Program-made: the position numbers and the translations under genes
Notes under the pieces: model-generated
Told to the model about the DNA's origin: nothing
The model's input: the letters and a program-made list of their open reading frames with translations, nothing else
Databases searched by the model: none
Source of the DNA: Sanyastnella coralliicola
GTDB taxonomy: Bacteria > Bacteroidota > Bacteroidia > Flavobacteriales_D > Sanyastnellaceae
Assembly: GCF_030845195.1 (NCBI RefSeq)
Contig: NZ_CP132543.1
Location: 2,249,501-2,313,500 of the forward strand
Length of the DNA stretch: 64,000 nt
Direction: 5' to 3'
Shown: positions 9,526 through 17,308 of the stretch, piece by piece
How the letters are laid out: the number at the start of each line of letters is the position of its first letter
Numbering within the stretch: position 1 is the first letter of the stretch

Positions 9526-10542
9526 TCAGCGAGTTGTGCGGTATCCAGATCGCGCAGGCTTCCTTCCTAAAATTAGGAAATCAAGTATTCCCTTCGCATA
9601 TCCTAGCCCATAACCAACGTGTAAAAGGAAAAAAGATGCGATCACCCCTCCAATTTGTGCTGATCTTGACTGTGCCCAAAGTGCTCCAATCATCGCTCCA
9701 ATGAACCATAACACCAGGCCTAAGCCGAAGGCGTTCCGCGCTAGCGGGAAGAAAATAGAGAGCAAACCACCTACCACCAAAAAAGCCACAAAAAAGAACG
9801 GAATCAACTGACGAACGCTGGTAACAGCACCGTGTTTTTTGTTTACATAGACCTTCCAGTAGCCATATTGACGGTACTGTTTAAAGAGCTTTGAATAGCT
9901 GCTTCGAACGTAGTACTTCGAACGAATCTTGGGATCAAACCACACCTTAGCGCCAGAAGAAGTCAGGCGGTAGTTGAACTCATCATCTTGGTTACGTACC
10001 AGCTCTTCATCGAATAAACCAATTTGCTCGAAGATCTCTTTTCGATAGGCGCCAAAGGCCACCGTATCAACGTAAGCTGCTTTCCCTCCTGTTCGGAATC
10101 GCGCGTTACCAACCCCAAAAGGGGAAGCCATGGCCCGACCAATAATTGCAGCCGTTTCATTTTCGTTGACGTTCTCAATGACACCGCCAACACATCCAGC
10201 ATCAGGGTGTGCTTCAAGAGCTTCGATGTTCTTCGAAACAAAGTTCTCATACAATTCCGCGTGAGCGCCAAGGATAATCACCACATCGCTTGTCGAAGCT
10301 TTTATACCCAGATTCAACGCCACGGGCGTGTGTTTGATAGGGTTGTCAACGAGATGGACATTCGGATGCTCTTTGCTGTATGAACTGATGATTTCTCGCG
10401 TACCATCATCGCTCATTCCATCTGCGATGAATACATCGATACTCCCCACCGCATAATCTTGGTTGAGGATAGACTCAATGCATCGGCCGATGTAGGCTTT
10501 TTCATTGAGGCACGGAATCACAATAGCAACAGAGCTTCCCAT
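9526..10542 (-). CDS. Family 2 glycosyltransferase with C-terminal membrane helices
   Basis: 338 residues. The N-terminal GT-A domain starts with VAIVIPCLNEKAYIGRCIESIL, followed by the FIADGMSDDGT nucleotide-sugar site. The metal-binding DxD position is replaced by ILGAHAELY, as in ExoA-like enzymes, and the acceptor-site motif is RNQDDEFNYRL. The C-terminal third has three or four hydrophobic helices (about 245-320). The overall plan is like ExoA/succinoglycan-type transferases, so it probably adds a sugar to a lipid-linked glycan at the inner membrane. I start it at the ATG at 10542, not a TTG 18 bases upstream. A perfect -7 element lies 6 nt before this ATG. The ligase gene follows after 2 bp. 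Confidence 0.88.
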   Translation of the reverse strand: MGSSVAIVIPCLNEKAYIGRCIESILNQDYAVGSIDVFIADGMSDDGTREIISSYSKEHPNVHLVDNPIKHTPVALNLGIKASTSDVVIILGAHAELYENFVSKNIEALEAHPDAGCVGGVIENVNENETAAIIGRAMASPFGVGNARFRTGGKAAYVDTVAFGAYRKEIFEQIGLFDEELVRNQDDEFNYRLTSSGAKVWFDPKIRSKYYVRSSYSKLFKQYRQYGYWKVYVNKKHGAVTSVRQLIPFFFVAFLVVGGLLSIFFPLARNAFGLGLVLWFIGAMIGALWAQSRSAQIGGVIASFFLLHVGYGLGYAKGILDFLILGRKPARSGYRTTR

Positions 10543-10548
10543 CTGCGG

Positions 10549-10556
10549 CAAATGTA
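10549..10556 (-). promoter_or_regulatory. -7 element of the glycosyltransferase/ligase operon
   Basis: On the minus strand TACATTTG matches TAnnTTTG exactly and ends 6 nt before the ATG at 10542. Transcription would start at or within a few bases of the start codon. No clear -33 element. Confidence 0.4.
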
Positions 10557-10692
10557 CCAAAAGTGGCGGTGAGGAAATGCCCTACAGATCAAGGGAATTT
10601 CACTGACACTTTCATCATACACAATCCCACAGACCTCCCTTTATCACCGGCGTAACCCTAAGTGATCGAGTATCAACCTAATCTTTCGAACT

Positions 10693-12315
10693 ATGTATAA
10701 ATCAATTCTAGCTGTGGTAGCCATAGCAATATCTGCCACAGTCTCCGCTCAACAGTATCAGCAAGTGTATTCAACAGAAAGTGTTGACTTTCTAGTAGAC
10801 GCTTTGCAATTAGACGACAACGGCATGGTCATGGTCGGTTTCAGTAATGGAGCAGGTCAAGGTGGCAATGACGCTGTTATCATTCGTACCAGTGTGTATG
10901 GCGAAATTCTATGGTCACAATCCCTCGGTGGAGGTGCCAGTGATTCATTCAAGAAGATCACCCAACTCCCGAATGGCAACCTGCTCATTGCAGGAACTAC
11001 TCAATCGGTTTCGGAAACCGGGCTTCCAGATGGATTCTTATGTGAAATGGACCTCGACGGACAGGTCATATGGACCACAGTGCTTGGTGAAGCTTCCGAT
11101 GAACAAATTCGCGACATTAAAGTCACCGAAGACGAAGAGATTGTCATTACCGGCTTAACGAGTTCATTCAATGATCAAGGGAACTACGACATCTTCGTAT
11201 CAAAACTTGATATCACCGGAAACCTTCTGTGGAACAAAGTTTATGGATCGCAGCAGTACGAGGTTCCATTAGGAATTGAAGTCAGTCCAGAAGGTAAAAT
11301 CTTCGTGTGGGGGCATACCTCAGATGACACCAACAATTACAGTGCGATTCTATTGAAAATTGGCGGTGAAACCGGAGAATTAGACTGGACAAGATCATTC
11401 AACCTTGCTGAAAATGAACTCGCATGGGATATTGTCATGACCCCTGAAGGCGACTTGCTCGTCAGTGGTGATACGAATAGTCAAGGTGCTGGTTTGAACG
11501 ACATTTATGTGATCAGATTAAATCAAGATGGGGTTATCCAATGGGCAAAAACTTATGGCTCTTTCTCTCATGATCATGGAACAAACATCGAATACATCAA
11601 AAACGATCTATTTGCCGTAGTAGGTGCTTCCTCTAGCTTTGGTCAGGGAGGACTAGACTTTTCTGTTCTCTGGATTAATGATGATGGAGTACTCAAGTAC
11701 ACCTCCGCTTACGGTGGTGACAATAAAGAAGTAGCCCATGGTGTGGCAAAAACTTCAGATGATGGACTTGCCATTGTCGGGGAGTCACGCAGCTTTGGAC
11801 AAGGCTTCTACAGTGGTCTTTTGGTCAAAGTCAATCAAGACGGTCGTTGCATGTGCAACAACGCTTTTTCATCAGAATTTGAAGTATCGAATATAGAATT
11901 TGAAACAGGAAGTCCAGAGCTCCAGTTGAGAGGAGAGGAAATGGAGAGTCTGAGCTCTGACTTTCTTGTTTCGATGCAAAATGTGATCGGATCAGAAGTG
12001 ATCTGTAGCGATTCTCCACTTGAGTCAGCTCCAGTAGGATCTCCATCGCACGACATTGGCGCGGAGATTTACCAAAGACTATCTCTGTTCCCGAACCCAA
12101 CCGCAGGACAAGTAACAGCAAGCCTTAAAACAATCAAGGGTACAGTTTCGCACTTAGAAGTCTACAACTTAGAAGGAAAACTCGTTTATCGGAAGGATGT
12201 ACCCGGTACCAACGCCACCCATCAAATCAGCATCCCTGATTTGAGTACCGGAATTTTCTTAGTCCGCCTCACCACAGGCACCAAGATCGAAACTAAACGA
12301 TTGATAGTTGAATAA
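10693..12315 (+). CDS. Secreted beta-propeller-like protein with T9SS type A sorting domain
   Basis: 540 residues. A signal peptide ends at VSAQQ. The body (about 25-390) is built of repeated blades of roughly 50 residues containing DGxxxxxGxxxSFGQG and LDxxGxxxWxKxYG patterns, as in SBBP/delta-60-type propellers. After a Cys-containing linker (CMCNN...CSD), the last 80 residues form a Por_Secre_tail (PF18962): LFPNPTAGQ, then LEVYNLEGKLVYRK, and the closing GIFLVRLTTG...KRLIVE. The protein would cross the outer membrane by the type IX system, lose the tail and be attached to the surface or released. Ligand unknown. A strong terminator follows. Confidence 0.85.
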   Translation: MYKSILAVVAIAISATVSAQQYQQVYSTESVDFLVDALQLDDNGMVMVGFSNGAGQGGNDAVIIRTSVYGEILWSQSLGGGASDSFKKITQLPNGNLLIAGTTQSVSETGLPDGFLCEMDLDGQVIWTTVLGEASDEQIRDIKVTEDEEIVITGLTSSFNDQGNYDIFVSKLDITGNLLWNKVYGSQQYEVPLGIEVSPEGKIFVWGHTSDDTNNYSAILLKIGGETGELDWTRSFNLAENELAWDIVMTPEGDLLVSGDTNSQGAGLNDIYVIRLNQDGVIQWAKTYGSFSHDHGTNIEYIKNDLFAVVGASSSFGQGGLDFSVLWINDDGVLKYTSAYGGDNKEVAHGVAKTSDDGLAIVGESRSFGQGFYSGLLVKVNQDGRCMCNNAFSSEFEVSNIEFETGSPELQLRGEEMESLSSDFLVSMQNVIGSEVICSDSPLESAPVGSPSHDIGAEIYQRLSLFPNPTAGQVTASLKTIKGTVSHLEVYNLEGKLVYRKDVPGTNATHQISIPDLSTGIFLVRLTTGTKIETKRLIVE

Positions 12316-12350
12316 CCGGGATCATCCGGAATACTTACCGTTAGCGAGAA

Positions 12351-12380
12351 AAGGGCAGTCTTTAGGGCTGCTCTTTTTTT
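12351..12380 (+). terminator. Rho-independent terminator
   Basis: AAGGGCAG (12351-12358) pairs with CTGCTCTT (12368-12375, one G-U pair), followed by a T7 run. It ends the T9SS propeller gene; heptad array 2 starts at the next base. Confidence 0.8.
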
Positions 12381-12559
12381 GTAGGCAGTATGCTGTATGC
12401 TGTTTACGGTGGACAGTGGACAGTGGACAGTGGACAGACTAATCATGCTATCGCCAAAGGCGAACTAACCATACTAATCAGCCTACCGCATACAGCCTAC
12501 CGCATACAGCATACAGCATACTGCATACCGCATACAACATACAGCGCAGGCCGCAGGCC
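12381..12559. repeat. Heptad repeat array 2, inverted around a hairpin
   Basis: Eight in-phase 7-mers at 12381-12436 (GTAGGCA, GTATGCT twice, GTTTACG, GTGGACA four times). Then comes a centre with CTAATCATGC flanks and a TCGCC-AAA-GGCGA hairpin (12451-12463). Then eleven in-phase 7-mers at 12483-12559 (CTACCGC, ATACAGC, CTACCGC, ATACAGC twice, ATACTGC, ATACCGC, ATACAAC, ATACAGC, GCAGGCC twice). GTATGCT on the left is close to the complement of ATACAGC on the right, so the arms can fold together. This is the clearest example of the family. Confidence 0.9.
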
Positions 12560-12565
12560 GAACGC

Positions 12566-13093
12566 TCACATCCGCTCTTTCAGTCTGTTGAGCTGATGAA
12601 CGTGATGCTCGATATGATGCTCTAGAAAGCCTAACGTCTGTTCCAAGTTCATTCTTCCGGCGAAGGGATGGCGGAAGATTTGTTTGTCGTAGTAATCTTC
12701 GTTGAGCTCATCTAGGAAGCTGCGCATTTTACCTCGGATGTGGCTCCACTTGCCGGCCATTTCATTGAAGTTCATTTCATCTTTTGGATCAGGGAGCACG
12801 GGCGGTGCCTTCCACTGCTTGTCTGATTTCAATGCTTCATTTAGTCCGGATGAACCTTCAGCAGAATCGCTTCCGGCCACGGGAATGTCAGAGGCAGGAG
12901 CTTGTGTCTTTTTCATCAAGTAGCCTAACGTTCCGTATTCGCTGGTCATGATGTGATCAGCAATCTGAATGGCATTCCACTCCCCTTCCGGTGCCCAATG
13001 CAATTCTTCTTCACTCCAGCCTTCTAGGTTTGAAAGGAATTGCGTTTTCTGCATTTCCATTCCGCTCCAACGTTGTTTGATCTGATCTTTCAT
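12566..13093 (-). CDS. DinB family protein
   Basis: 175 residues, a predicted four-helix bundle of the DinB/YfiT-like superfamily (DinB_2 type). The putative metal-binding histidines are in ADHIM (about residue 47) and in the C-terminal EHHIEHHVHQL helix. The N-terminal helix includes the EGWSEEELHWAPEGEWN motif usual for this group. Relatives are metal-dependent enzymes, among them thiol transferases such as bacillithiol S-transferases; the actual reaction here is unknown. Its ATG overlaps the TGA of the upstream ElaA-like gene by 4 bp, so the two are translationally coupled. Heptad array 2 ends 7 bp after its stop. Confidence 0.85.
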   Translation of the reverse strand: MKDQIKQRWSGMEMQKTQFLSNLEGWSEEELHWAPEGEWNAIQIADHIMTSEYGTLGYLMKKTQAPASDIPVAGSDSAEGSSGLNEALKSDKQWKAPPVLPDPKDEMNFNEMAGKWSHIRGKMRSFLDELNEDYYDKQIFRHPFAGRMNLEQTLGFLEHHIEHHVHQLNRLKERM

Positions 13094-13536
13094 GGGGTGT
13101 ATAGCATTTCAATGTGTGGAATCCCATCTTCTAGGTAGCCATCGCCAACTGGAGTGTAGCCTAAACTCTTGTAGAAGCTTCTTAAATACTCCTGTGCGCT
13201 CAGTCTGATGGGTACTTTTCCGAATAGACGCTCGATCTCCGTCATGCCTCGCTCCATCAATTCACGACCAATGCCGCTTCCGCGATAGCGTTCATGAACA
13301 GCAACACGACCAATAGATACTTCTTCATAGCTCACACCAGGCTCTACAATGCGCAAGTAGGCTACAACGGCATCTTGGCTGTCAAGGCACCACAAGTGTA
13401 TTGATCGCTGATCTTTACCATCAAATTCTGGATAGGGACAATCTTGTTCGACCACGAAGATTCCAATGCGCAGCACGGTAAAGTCGTAGAGTTCTTCTTT
13501 CGAAAGTTCGTTCCAATGTTTTGAGATCCACTTCAC
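13090..13536 (-). CDS. elaA: ElaA-like GNAT N-acetyltransferase
   Basis: 148 residues, close in length and motif order to E. coli ElaA: VLRIGIFVVEQDCPYPEFDGKD near the N-terminus, the acetyl-CoA loop RVAVHERYRGSGIGRELM in the middle, and AQEYLRSFYKSLGY followed by EDGIPHIEM at the end. It transfers an acetyl group from acetyl-CoA to an unidentified amine in the cytoplasm. The start codon is GTG (13536). It lies 9 bp after the uup stop on the same strand and overlaps the DinB gene, so uup, elaA and dinB-like may be co-transcribed. Confidence 0.9.
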   Translation of the reverse strand: MKWISKHWNELSKEELYDFTVLRIGIFVVEQDCPYPEFDGKDQRSIHLWCLDSQDAVVAYLRIVEPGVSYEEVSIGRVAVHERYRGSGIGRELMERGMTEIERLFGKVPIRLSAQEYLRSFYKSLGYTPVGDGYLEDGIPHIEMLYTP

Positions 13537-13545
13537 GCAGACAAG

Positions 13546-15447
13546 CTACGCAATCTCACTCAACTCCAACCAGCGCATTTCCTTCTCATCGAGCTCAGAC
13601 ATCACTTTTCCCAGCTCGGCTGAAACGGCTGAAAGCCTTTCGTGATCGAGCGAAGGATCATTGAGCTTTTCCTCCAATCCTGACTTCAACACTTCAAGTT
13701 CCTCTAGTCGCTTCGTTATCTGTTCGAGCTCATACTTCTCTTTGTATGAGAGCTTCTTTGGCTTATCGCCGGAATCGGTCGCTTCCCTCTTGACCACCTT
13801 CGGCTGAGCCGCTTTGATTTCTTTGTTCAGCGCTTTGGCTTGGCGTTCTTCTTCAGAAATCTTGGCGCGATACGCGGAATAGTTCCCTGGAATATCTCTG
13901 ATCTTGCCTTCATTTCCGAAGAGCAACACGTGCTCCACAAGCTTGTCCATGAAGTATCGGTCGTGGCTCACAATAACCAAGCAACCCGGAAAATCTTGCA
14001 AGTAATCTTCCAGTACAGACAGGGTGAAGATATCTAGGTCGTTCGTAGGCTCATCGAGAATCAAGAAATTCGGATTCGCCATCAGAATGGTGAGCAGGTA
14101 AAGTCGTTTGCGCTCACCCCCACTCAATTTGCTGATGTATTGATGGTGCATTGATCGCGGGAACAAGAACCGCTCTAGCATCTGTGCTGCACTGATCTTT
14201 GCTCCTCCTTTCAATGGAATGACCTCGGCAATTTCCTTGATGGCTTCAACGACACGCTGTCCTTCTTTGAATTTGATTCCCTTCTGCGTGTAGTATCCGA
14301 AGACCACCGTTTCACCAATGACCACCTTTCCACCATCCACTTCTTCTGAACCTGTGAGCAGGTTGAGGAAGGTACTTTTCCCTGATCCGTTCGGACCTAC
14401 GATTCCCATTTTCTCGCCTTTGCGGAACATGTAATCGTAGCCATCAATCAATTTCTTCTCCCCGAATTGTTTCTTCAAGCGATGGAGCTCCACGATCTTA
14501 CCACCCAAACGGTGCGGGTTCAGTTGAAGCTTCAATTCATCTTCTTCTAGGCGAACATGGGCTGCCTTTTTCAGGTCTTTGAATGCACCTAGACGCGCTT
14601 TCGATTTAGTAGTGCGAGCCTTCGGCTGTGTACGAACCCATTGCAACTCCCGACGCATCAAGTTCCTAGCCTTTTCTCGGTTGACGAACTCTAACTCTTC
14701 GCGTTCCGCTTTCTTTTCTAAGAAATAAGAGAAGTTCCCTTTGTAGCGGTATATCTTCAAATCGTCGATCTCCAGAATCTCATCGCAGACCACTTCAAGG
14801 AAGTAGCGATCGTGCGTCACCATCAAGAGGGTCATATTGGTGCGGGCGAGGTAATCTTCCAACCACTCGATCATATCGAGATCCAGGTGGTTGGTTGGCT
14901 CATCTAGCAACAACATGTCGGGCTGAGCAATGAGCGCCTTAGCCAGCGCCACGCGGCGCTTCTCTCCACCACTCATCGTACTCACCTGCATGTTCAGGTC
15001 GTGGATATTCAGCTTCCCGAGAATCTGCTTCGCATTCGCCTCGTAGTTCCACGCATTCATTTGATCCATCCGATTGATCGCCTTTTGCAATGCATCTTGG
15101 TCAGCCTCTGCTTCATTGAGCAAAAGCTCTTCATAGACGCGAATGGCTTTTACCATCTCGTTATCTGCATCAAAAAGGTTCCCTAGGATCGACAGCTCTT
15201 CTTTGAGTCCGTGCTCTTGAGCGAGGTAGGCTAGCTTCACATCGTTGTTGTAAGTAACGCTACCGGTATCAGGAGTATCCTCTCCTGTTAGAATCTTCAA
15301 CAGCGTGGTCTTACCCGTCCCGTTGCGAGCAACCAGCGCGACTTTCTGTCCCTTATTGACACCAAAAGTGATGTCTTCAAAAATGAGTCTTTCCCCAAAG
15401 CGTCGCGACACGCCTTCTACTGACAGGTAGTTGATGATTCCTTCCAC
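13546..15447 (-). CDS. uup: ABC-F ATPase, Uup type
   Basis: 633 residues with two ABC cassettes and no membrane domain. Cassette 1: Walker A ARNGTGKTTLL, signature MSGGEKRRVALAKAL, Walker B MLLLDEPTNHLD. Cassette 2: GPNGSGKSTFLNLL, LSGGERKRL and FLILDEPTNDLD. The inter-domain linker with basic residues (about 235-300) would reach the ribosomal P-site tRNA. A C-terminal charged coiled coil (about 540-633) is the Uup hallmark. ABC-F proteins act on the ribosome; Uup is also implicated in suppressing precise transposon excision. The frame stays open upstream to 15546, but those residues merely translate a GGACGGT-type repeat array. The GTG at 15447, a few codons before NYLSVEG, gives the usual length. 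Confidence 0.93.
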   Translation of the reverse strand: MEGIINYLSVEGVSRRFGERLIFEDITFGVNKGQKVALVARNGTGKTTLLKILTGEDTPDTGSVTYNNDVKLAYLAQEHGLKEELSILGNLFDADNEMVKAIRVYEELLLNEAEADQDALQKAINRMDQMNAWNYEANAKQILGKLNIHDLNMQVSTMSGGEKRRVALAKALIAQPDMLLLDEPTNHLDLDMIEWLEDYLARTNMTLLMVTHDRYFLEVVCDEILEIDDLKIYRYKGNFSYFLEKKAEREELEFVNREKARNLMRRELQWVRTQPKARTTKSKARLGAFKDLKKAAHVRLEEDELKLQLNPHRLGGKIVELHRLKKQFGEKKLIDGYDYMFRKGEKMGIVGPNGSGKSTFLNLLTGSEEVDGGKVVIGETVVFGYYTQKGIKFKEGQRVVEAIKEIAEVIPLKGGAKISAAQMLERFLFPRSMHHQYISKLSGGERKRLYLLTILMANPNFLILDEPTNDLDIFTLSVLEDYLQDFPGCLVIVSHDRYFMDKLVEHVLLFGNEGKIRDIPGNYSAYRAKISEEERQAKALNKEIKAAQPKVVKREATDSGDKPKKLSYKEKYELEQITKRLEELEVLKSGLEEKLNDPSLDHERLSAVSAELGKVMSELDEKEMRWLELSEIA

Positions 15448-15464
15448 AGAGCGAAAGTACGGAA

Positions 15465-15631
15465 TAGACGGTAGACGGTGGACGGTGGACGGTGGACGGT
15501 GGACGGTGGACGGAATATTTCCATAAATGGAAAATTCAAAAATCATTAATCATAACTTATTATTTCCTCGGTCCACAGTCCACGGTCCACGGTCCACGAA
15601 AAAATACAGCCTACTGCATACCGCTTACCGC
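15465..15631. repeat. Heptad repeat array 3, inverted around a hairpin
   Basis: Seven 7-mers at 15465-15513 (TAGACGG twice, TGGACGG five times). A central palindrome TTTCCAT-AA-ATGGAAA is at 15518-15533. After an AT-rich spacer, nine in-phase 7-mers at 15569-15631 follow (CGGTCCA, CAGTCCA, CGGTCCA twice, CGAAAAA, ATACAGC, CTACTGC, ATACCGC, TTACCGC). The right arm is nearly the complement of the left. It lies between the divergent uup and oxidoreductase genes. Confidence 0.9.
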
Positions 15632-15659
15632 CCACGTCCAAAGGACGGTTCAGTCTTCC

Positions 15660-15667
15660 TATATTTG
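15660..15667 (+). promoter_or_regulatory. -7 element of the PaaE-like reductase gene
   Basis: TATATTTG fits TAnnTTTG exactly, 20 nt before the ATG. A GGAG sequence 4 nt before the start codon is one of the few Shine-Dalgarno-like sites in the window. Confidence 0.5.
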
Positions 15668-15687
15668 GGGCCTGCAAAAGGAGAATC

Positions 15688-16770
15688 ATGCCGCAATTTC
15701 ACACCCTCACCATTTCTGAAGTCCGCAAAGAGACGGAAGACACTGTTTCTATCGCGTTTGACGTACCGCAATCGTTAAAAGATGATTACCAGTTCATTCA
15801 GGGTCAGTACTTGACTTTACGCGCTGATATCAATGGCGAAGATGTTCGTCGTTCTTACTCGATTTGCAGTGGAACAGATGAAGGAGAATTGCGAGTAGCG
15901 ATTAAGCAAGTGGAGGACGGAAGATTCAGTACTTACGCCAACAACGAATTGAAGGCCGGTGATGAACTTTCAGTGATGACACCGATGGGGAACTTTTACG
16001 TTCCGCTCGATGAAACGAACGATAAAGACTACCTCGCTTTTGCCGCTGGATCAGGGATTACGCCAATGATGTCGATCATTAAGACGACGCTTCAGAAAGA
16101 ACCGAACAGCACATTTACTTTGTTCTATGCGAACCGTTCAAGCTCAACAATCATCTTCCGCGATGAATTGGAGGAGCTGAAGGACCGCTACCTTTCACGT
16201 CTGCGAATCTTCCATGTGTTGACACAAGAACCTACCGACATTCCTATGTTCTCAGGTAGAATCGATGCCGATAAATGCGGCCAATTCTGCGACGTACTTG
16301 TAGACGCTCCAGCAATTGATGCGGTCTTCATTTGTGGCCCAGAACCGATGATCAAAGCTGTAAGCAGTAAAATGGAAGAGCTCGGAACTCCGAAGGAGAA
16401 TATCCACTTTGAGCTTTTCACCTCTCCCGTAGCTGGTGCCTTGAAAGAGAAAAAGGCTACAGAAAAGAAACCAGAATTCGACGGCAAGACAGCCAGTGTA
16501 GAAGTAGTTCTCGACGGCAACACCCTTGCTTTCAATCTTCCATATGAAGGTGAGAACATTCTCGACGCTGCCCTCGGCAAAGGAGCAGATCTACCCTTCT
16601 CTTGTAAAGGTGGTGTATGCTGCACCTGCCGTGCCCTTCTTGTTGAAGGAGAAGTAGATATGGAAGTAAACTACAGCCTTGAACCAGACGAAGTAGAACG
16701 CGGGTTCATTCTCACCTGCCAAGCACATCCGAGGACCGAGAAGGTGGTGGTTGATTTTGATCAGCAGTAA
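15688..16770 (+). CDS. PaaE-like ferredoxin reductase (FAD, NAD(P)H, 2Fe-2S)
   Basis: 360 residues in three domains. The FAD-binding barrel (1-105) has the RRSYSICSG motif. The NAD(P)-binding domain (about 110-235) has AAGSGITPMMS, FYANRSS and CGPEPM. The C-terminal plant-type 2Fe-2S ferredoxin (about 262-360) has ligands in CKGGVCCTC (Cys 1, 6 and 9 of that stretch) and the last Cys in LTCQAHP. This order matches the phenylacetyl-CoA epoxidase reductase PaaE and other class IA oxygenase reductases. It passes electrons from NAD(P)H through FAD and the cluster to a partner oxygenase or desaturase. No paaABCD genes are present here, so the partner is unknown and phenylacetate breakdown should not be assumed. 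Confidence 0.88.
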   Translation: MPQFHTLTISEVRKETEDTVSIAFDVPQSLKDDYQFIQGQYLTLRADINGEDVRRSYSICSGTDEGELRVAIKQVEDGRFSTYANNELKAGDELSVMTPMGNFYVPLDETNDKDYLAFAAGSGITPMMSIIKTTLQKEPNSTFTLFYANRSSSTIIFRDELEELKDRYLSRLRIFHVLTQEPTDIPMFSGRIDADKCGQFCDVLVDAPAIDAVFICGPEPMIKAVSSKMEELGTPKENIHFELFTSPVAGALKEKKATEKKPEFDGKTASVEVVLDGNTLAFNLPYEGENILDAALGKGADLPFSCKGGVCCTCRALLVEGEVDMEVNYSLEPDEVERGFILTCQAHPRTEKVVVDFDQQ

Positions 16771-16785
16771 AAAGCGGAGCTTTTT
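16769..16785 (+). terminator. Short hairpin overlapping the reductase stop codon
   Basis: AAAAAGC-GGA-GCTTTTT, a perfect 7-bp stem with a 3-nt loop and a T run in the right arm. It begins within the TAA stop. It is AT-rich, so it is a weak terminator candidate. Confidence 0.4.
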
Positions 16786-16876
16786 AGGCGTAGGGCTTAT
16801 GGCGTAAGGCGTATGGCTGTGCTTCGTCTTGTACTTTCAACGTTCCACATTCAACGTTCCACATTCAACATTCAAC
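16785..16876 (+). repeat. Heptad repeat array 4, in phase up to an ATG
   Basis: Thirteen consecutive 7-nt units from 16785 to 16875: TAGGCGT, AGGGCTT, ATGGCGT, AAGGCGT, ATGGCTG, three degenerate units, then CGTTCCA/CATTCAA alternating. One base remains before the ATG at 16877. The second half uses a word family (ATTCAAC/GTTCCAC) not seen elsewhere in the window. Confidence 0.85.
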
Positions 16877-17218
16877 ATGACACCGATTCACTACATCGAA
16901 CTTTATTCTCCTGACCTTGAAAAGGTGAAGGCCTTTTACTCTGCTTGTTTCGGGTGGGAGTTTACTGATTATGGTCCTGGCTATACTGCCTTCTCGAAGA
17001 GCGGTGTTGAAGGTGGTTTCGAAAAAATTGACGGTGAAGTTGTAAATGGAGCACTCGTGGTTTTGCACCACGACAATCTTGAAGAGATTTATGAAGTTGT
17101 TCTCGCCAATGGCGGAACGATTTCCAAAGAAATCTTCTCCTTCCCAGGCGGACGACGATTTGAGTTTTTTGATCCGGTGGGGAATCTTCTTGCTGTTTGG
17201 ACGGAAATCAAGGCGTAA
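16877..17218 (+). CDS. VOC family (glyoxalase-like) protein
   Basis: 113 residues with a vicinal-oxygen-chelate fold: beta-alpha-beta units starting PIHYIELYSPDLEKVKAFYSACFGWEF, and a second half VLHHDNLEEIYEVVLANGGTI...FPGGRRFEFFDPVGNLLAVW. It is close to the short family members with FxDPxGN at the end. Metal-ligand candidates are H4 and the Glu of FEFFDP. Small VOC proteins act as isomerases, dioxygenases or drug-binding proteins; no substrate can be assigned. The frame is open upstream to 16829, but those residues translate the heptad array, and homologues begin at the ATG at 16877. The stop codon TAA is itself part of the next array (GGCGTAA). Confidence 0.85.
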   Translation: MTPIHYIELYSPDLEKVKAFYSACFGWEFTDYGPGYTAFSKSGVEGGFEKIDGEVVNGALVVLHHDNLEEIYEVVLANGGTISKEIFSFPGGRRFEFFDPVGNLLAVWTEIKA

Positions 17219-17287
17219 GGCGTAAGGCGTAAGTTGATGAGTATATAAATACTTAGGCCTTAAGCCATAGGCCATAGGCCATAAGCC
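17212..17287. repeat. Heptad repeat array 5, inverted
   Basis: GGCGTAA three times at 17212-17232; the first copy supplies the VOC stop codon. After a 20-nt AT-rich spacer there are five in-phase units at 17253-17287 (TTAGGCC, TTAAGCC, ATAGGCC twice, ATAAGCC). The right arm reads GGCCTAT/GGCTTA on the other strand, so the halves are inverted relatives. Confidence 0.88.
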
Positions 17288-17308
17288 CACAATTCCTTAT
17301 TTTCCCCC

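Noticed and set aside
15448-15546. Longer N-terminus for Uup
   Set aside because: The added residues only translate the GGACGGT array (repeating Thr-Val-His-Arg-Pro) and exceed the normal family length.
15688-16770. Phenylacetate degradation operon
   Set aside because: Only the reductase-like gene is present; no epoxidase subunits or ligase lie near it.
16829-16876. Longer N-terminus for the VOC protein
   Set aside because: It translates the ATTCAAC/GTTCCAC heptads and no family member has it.
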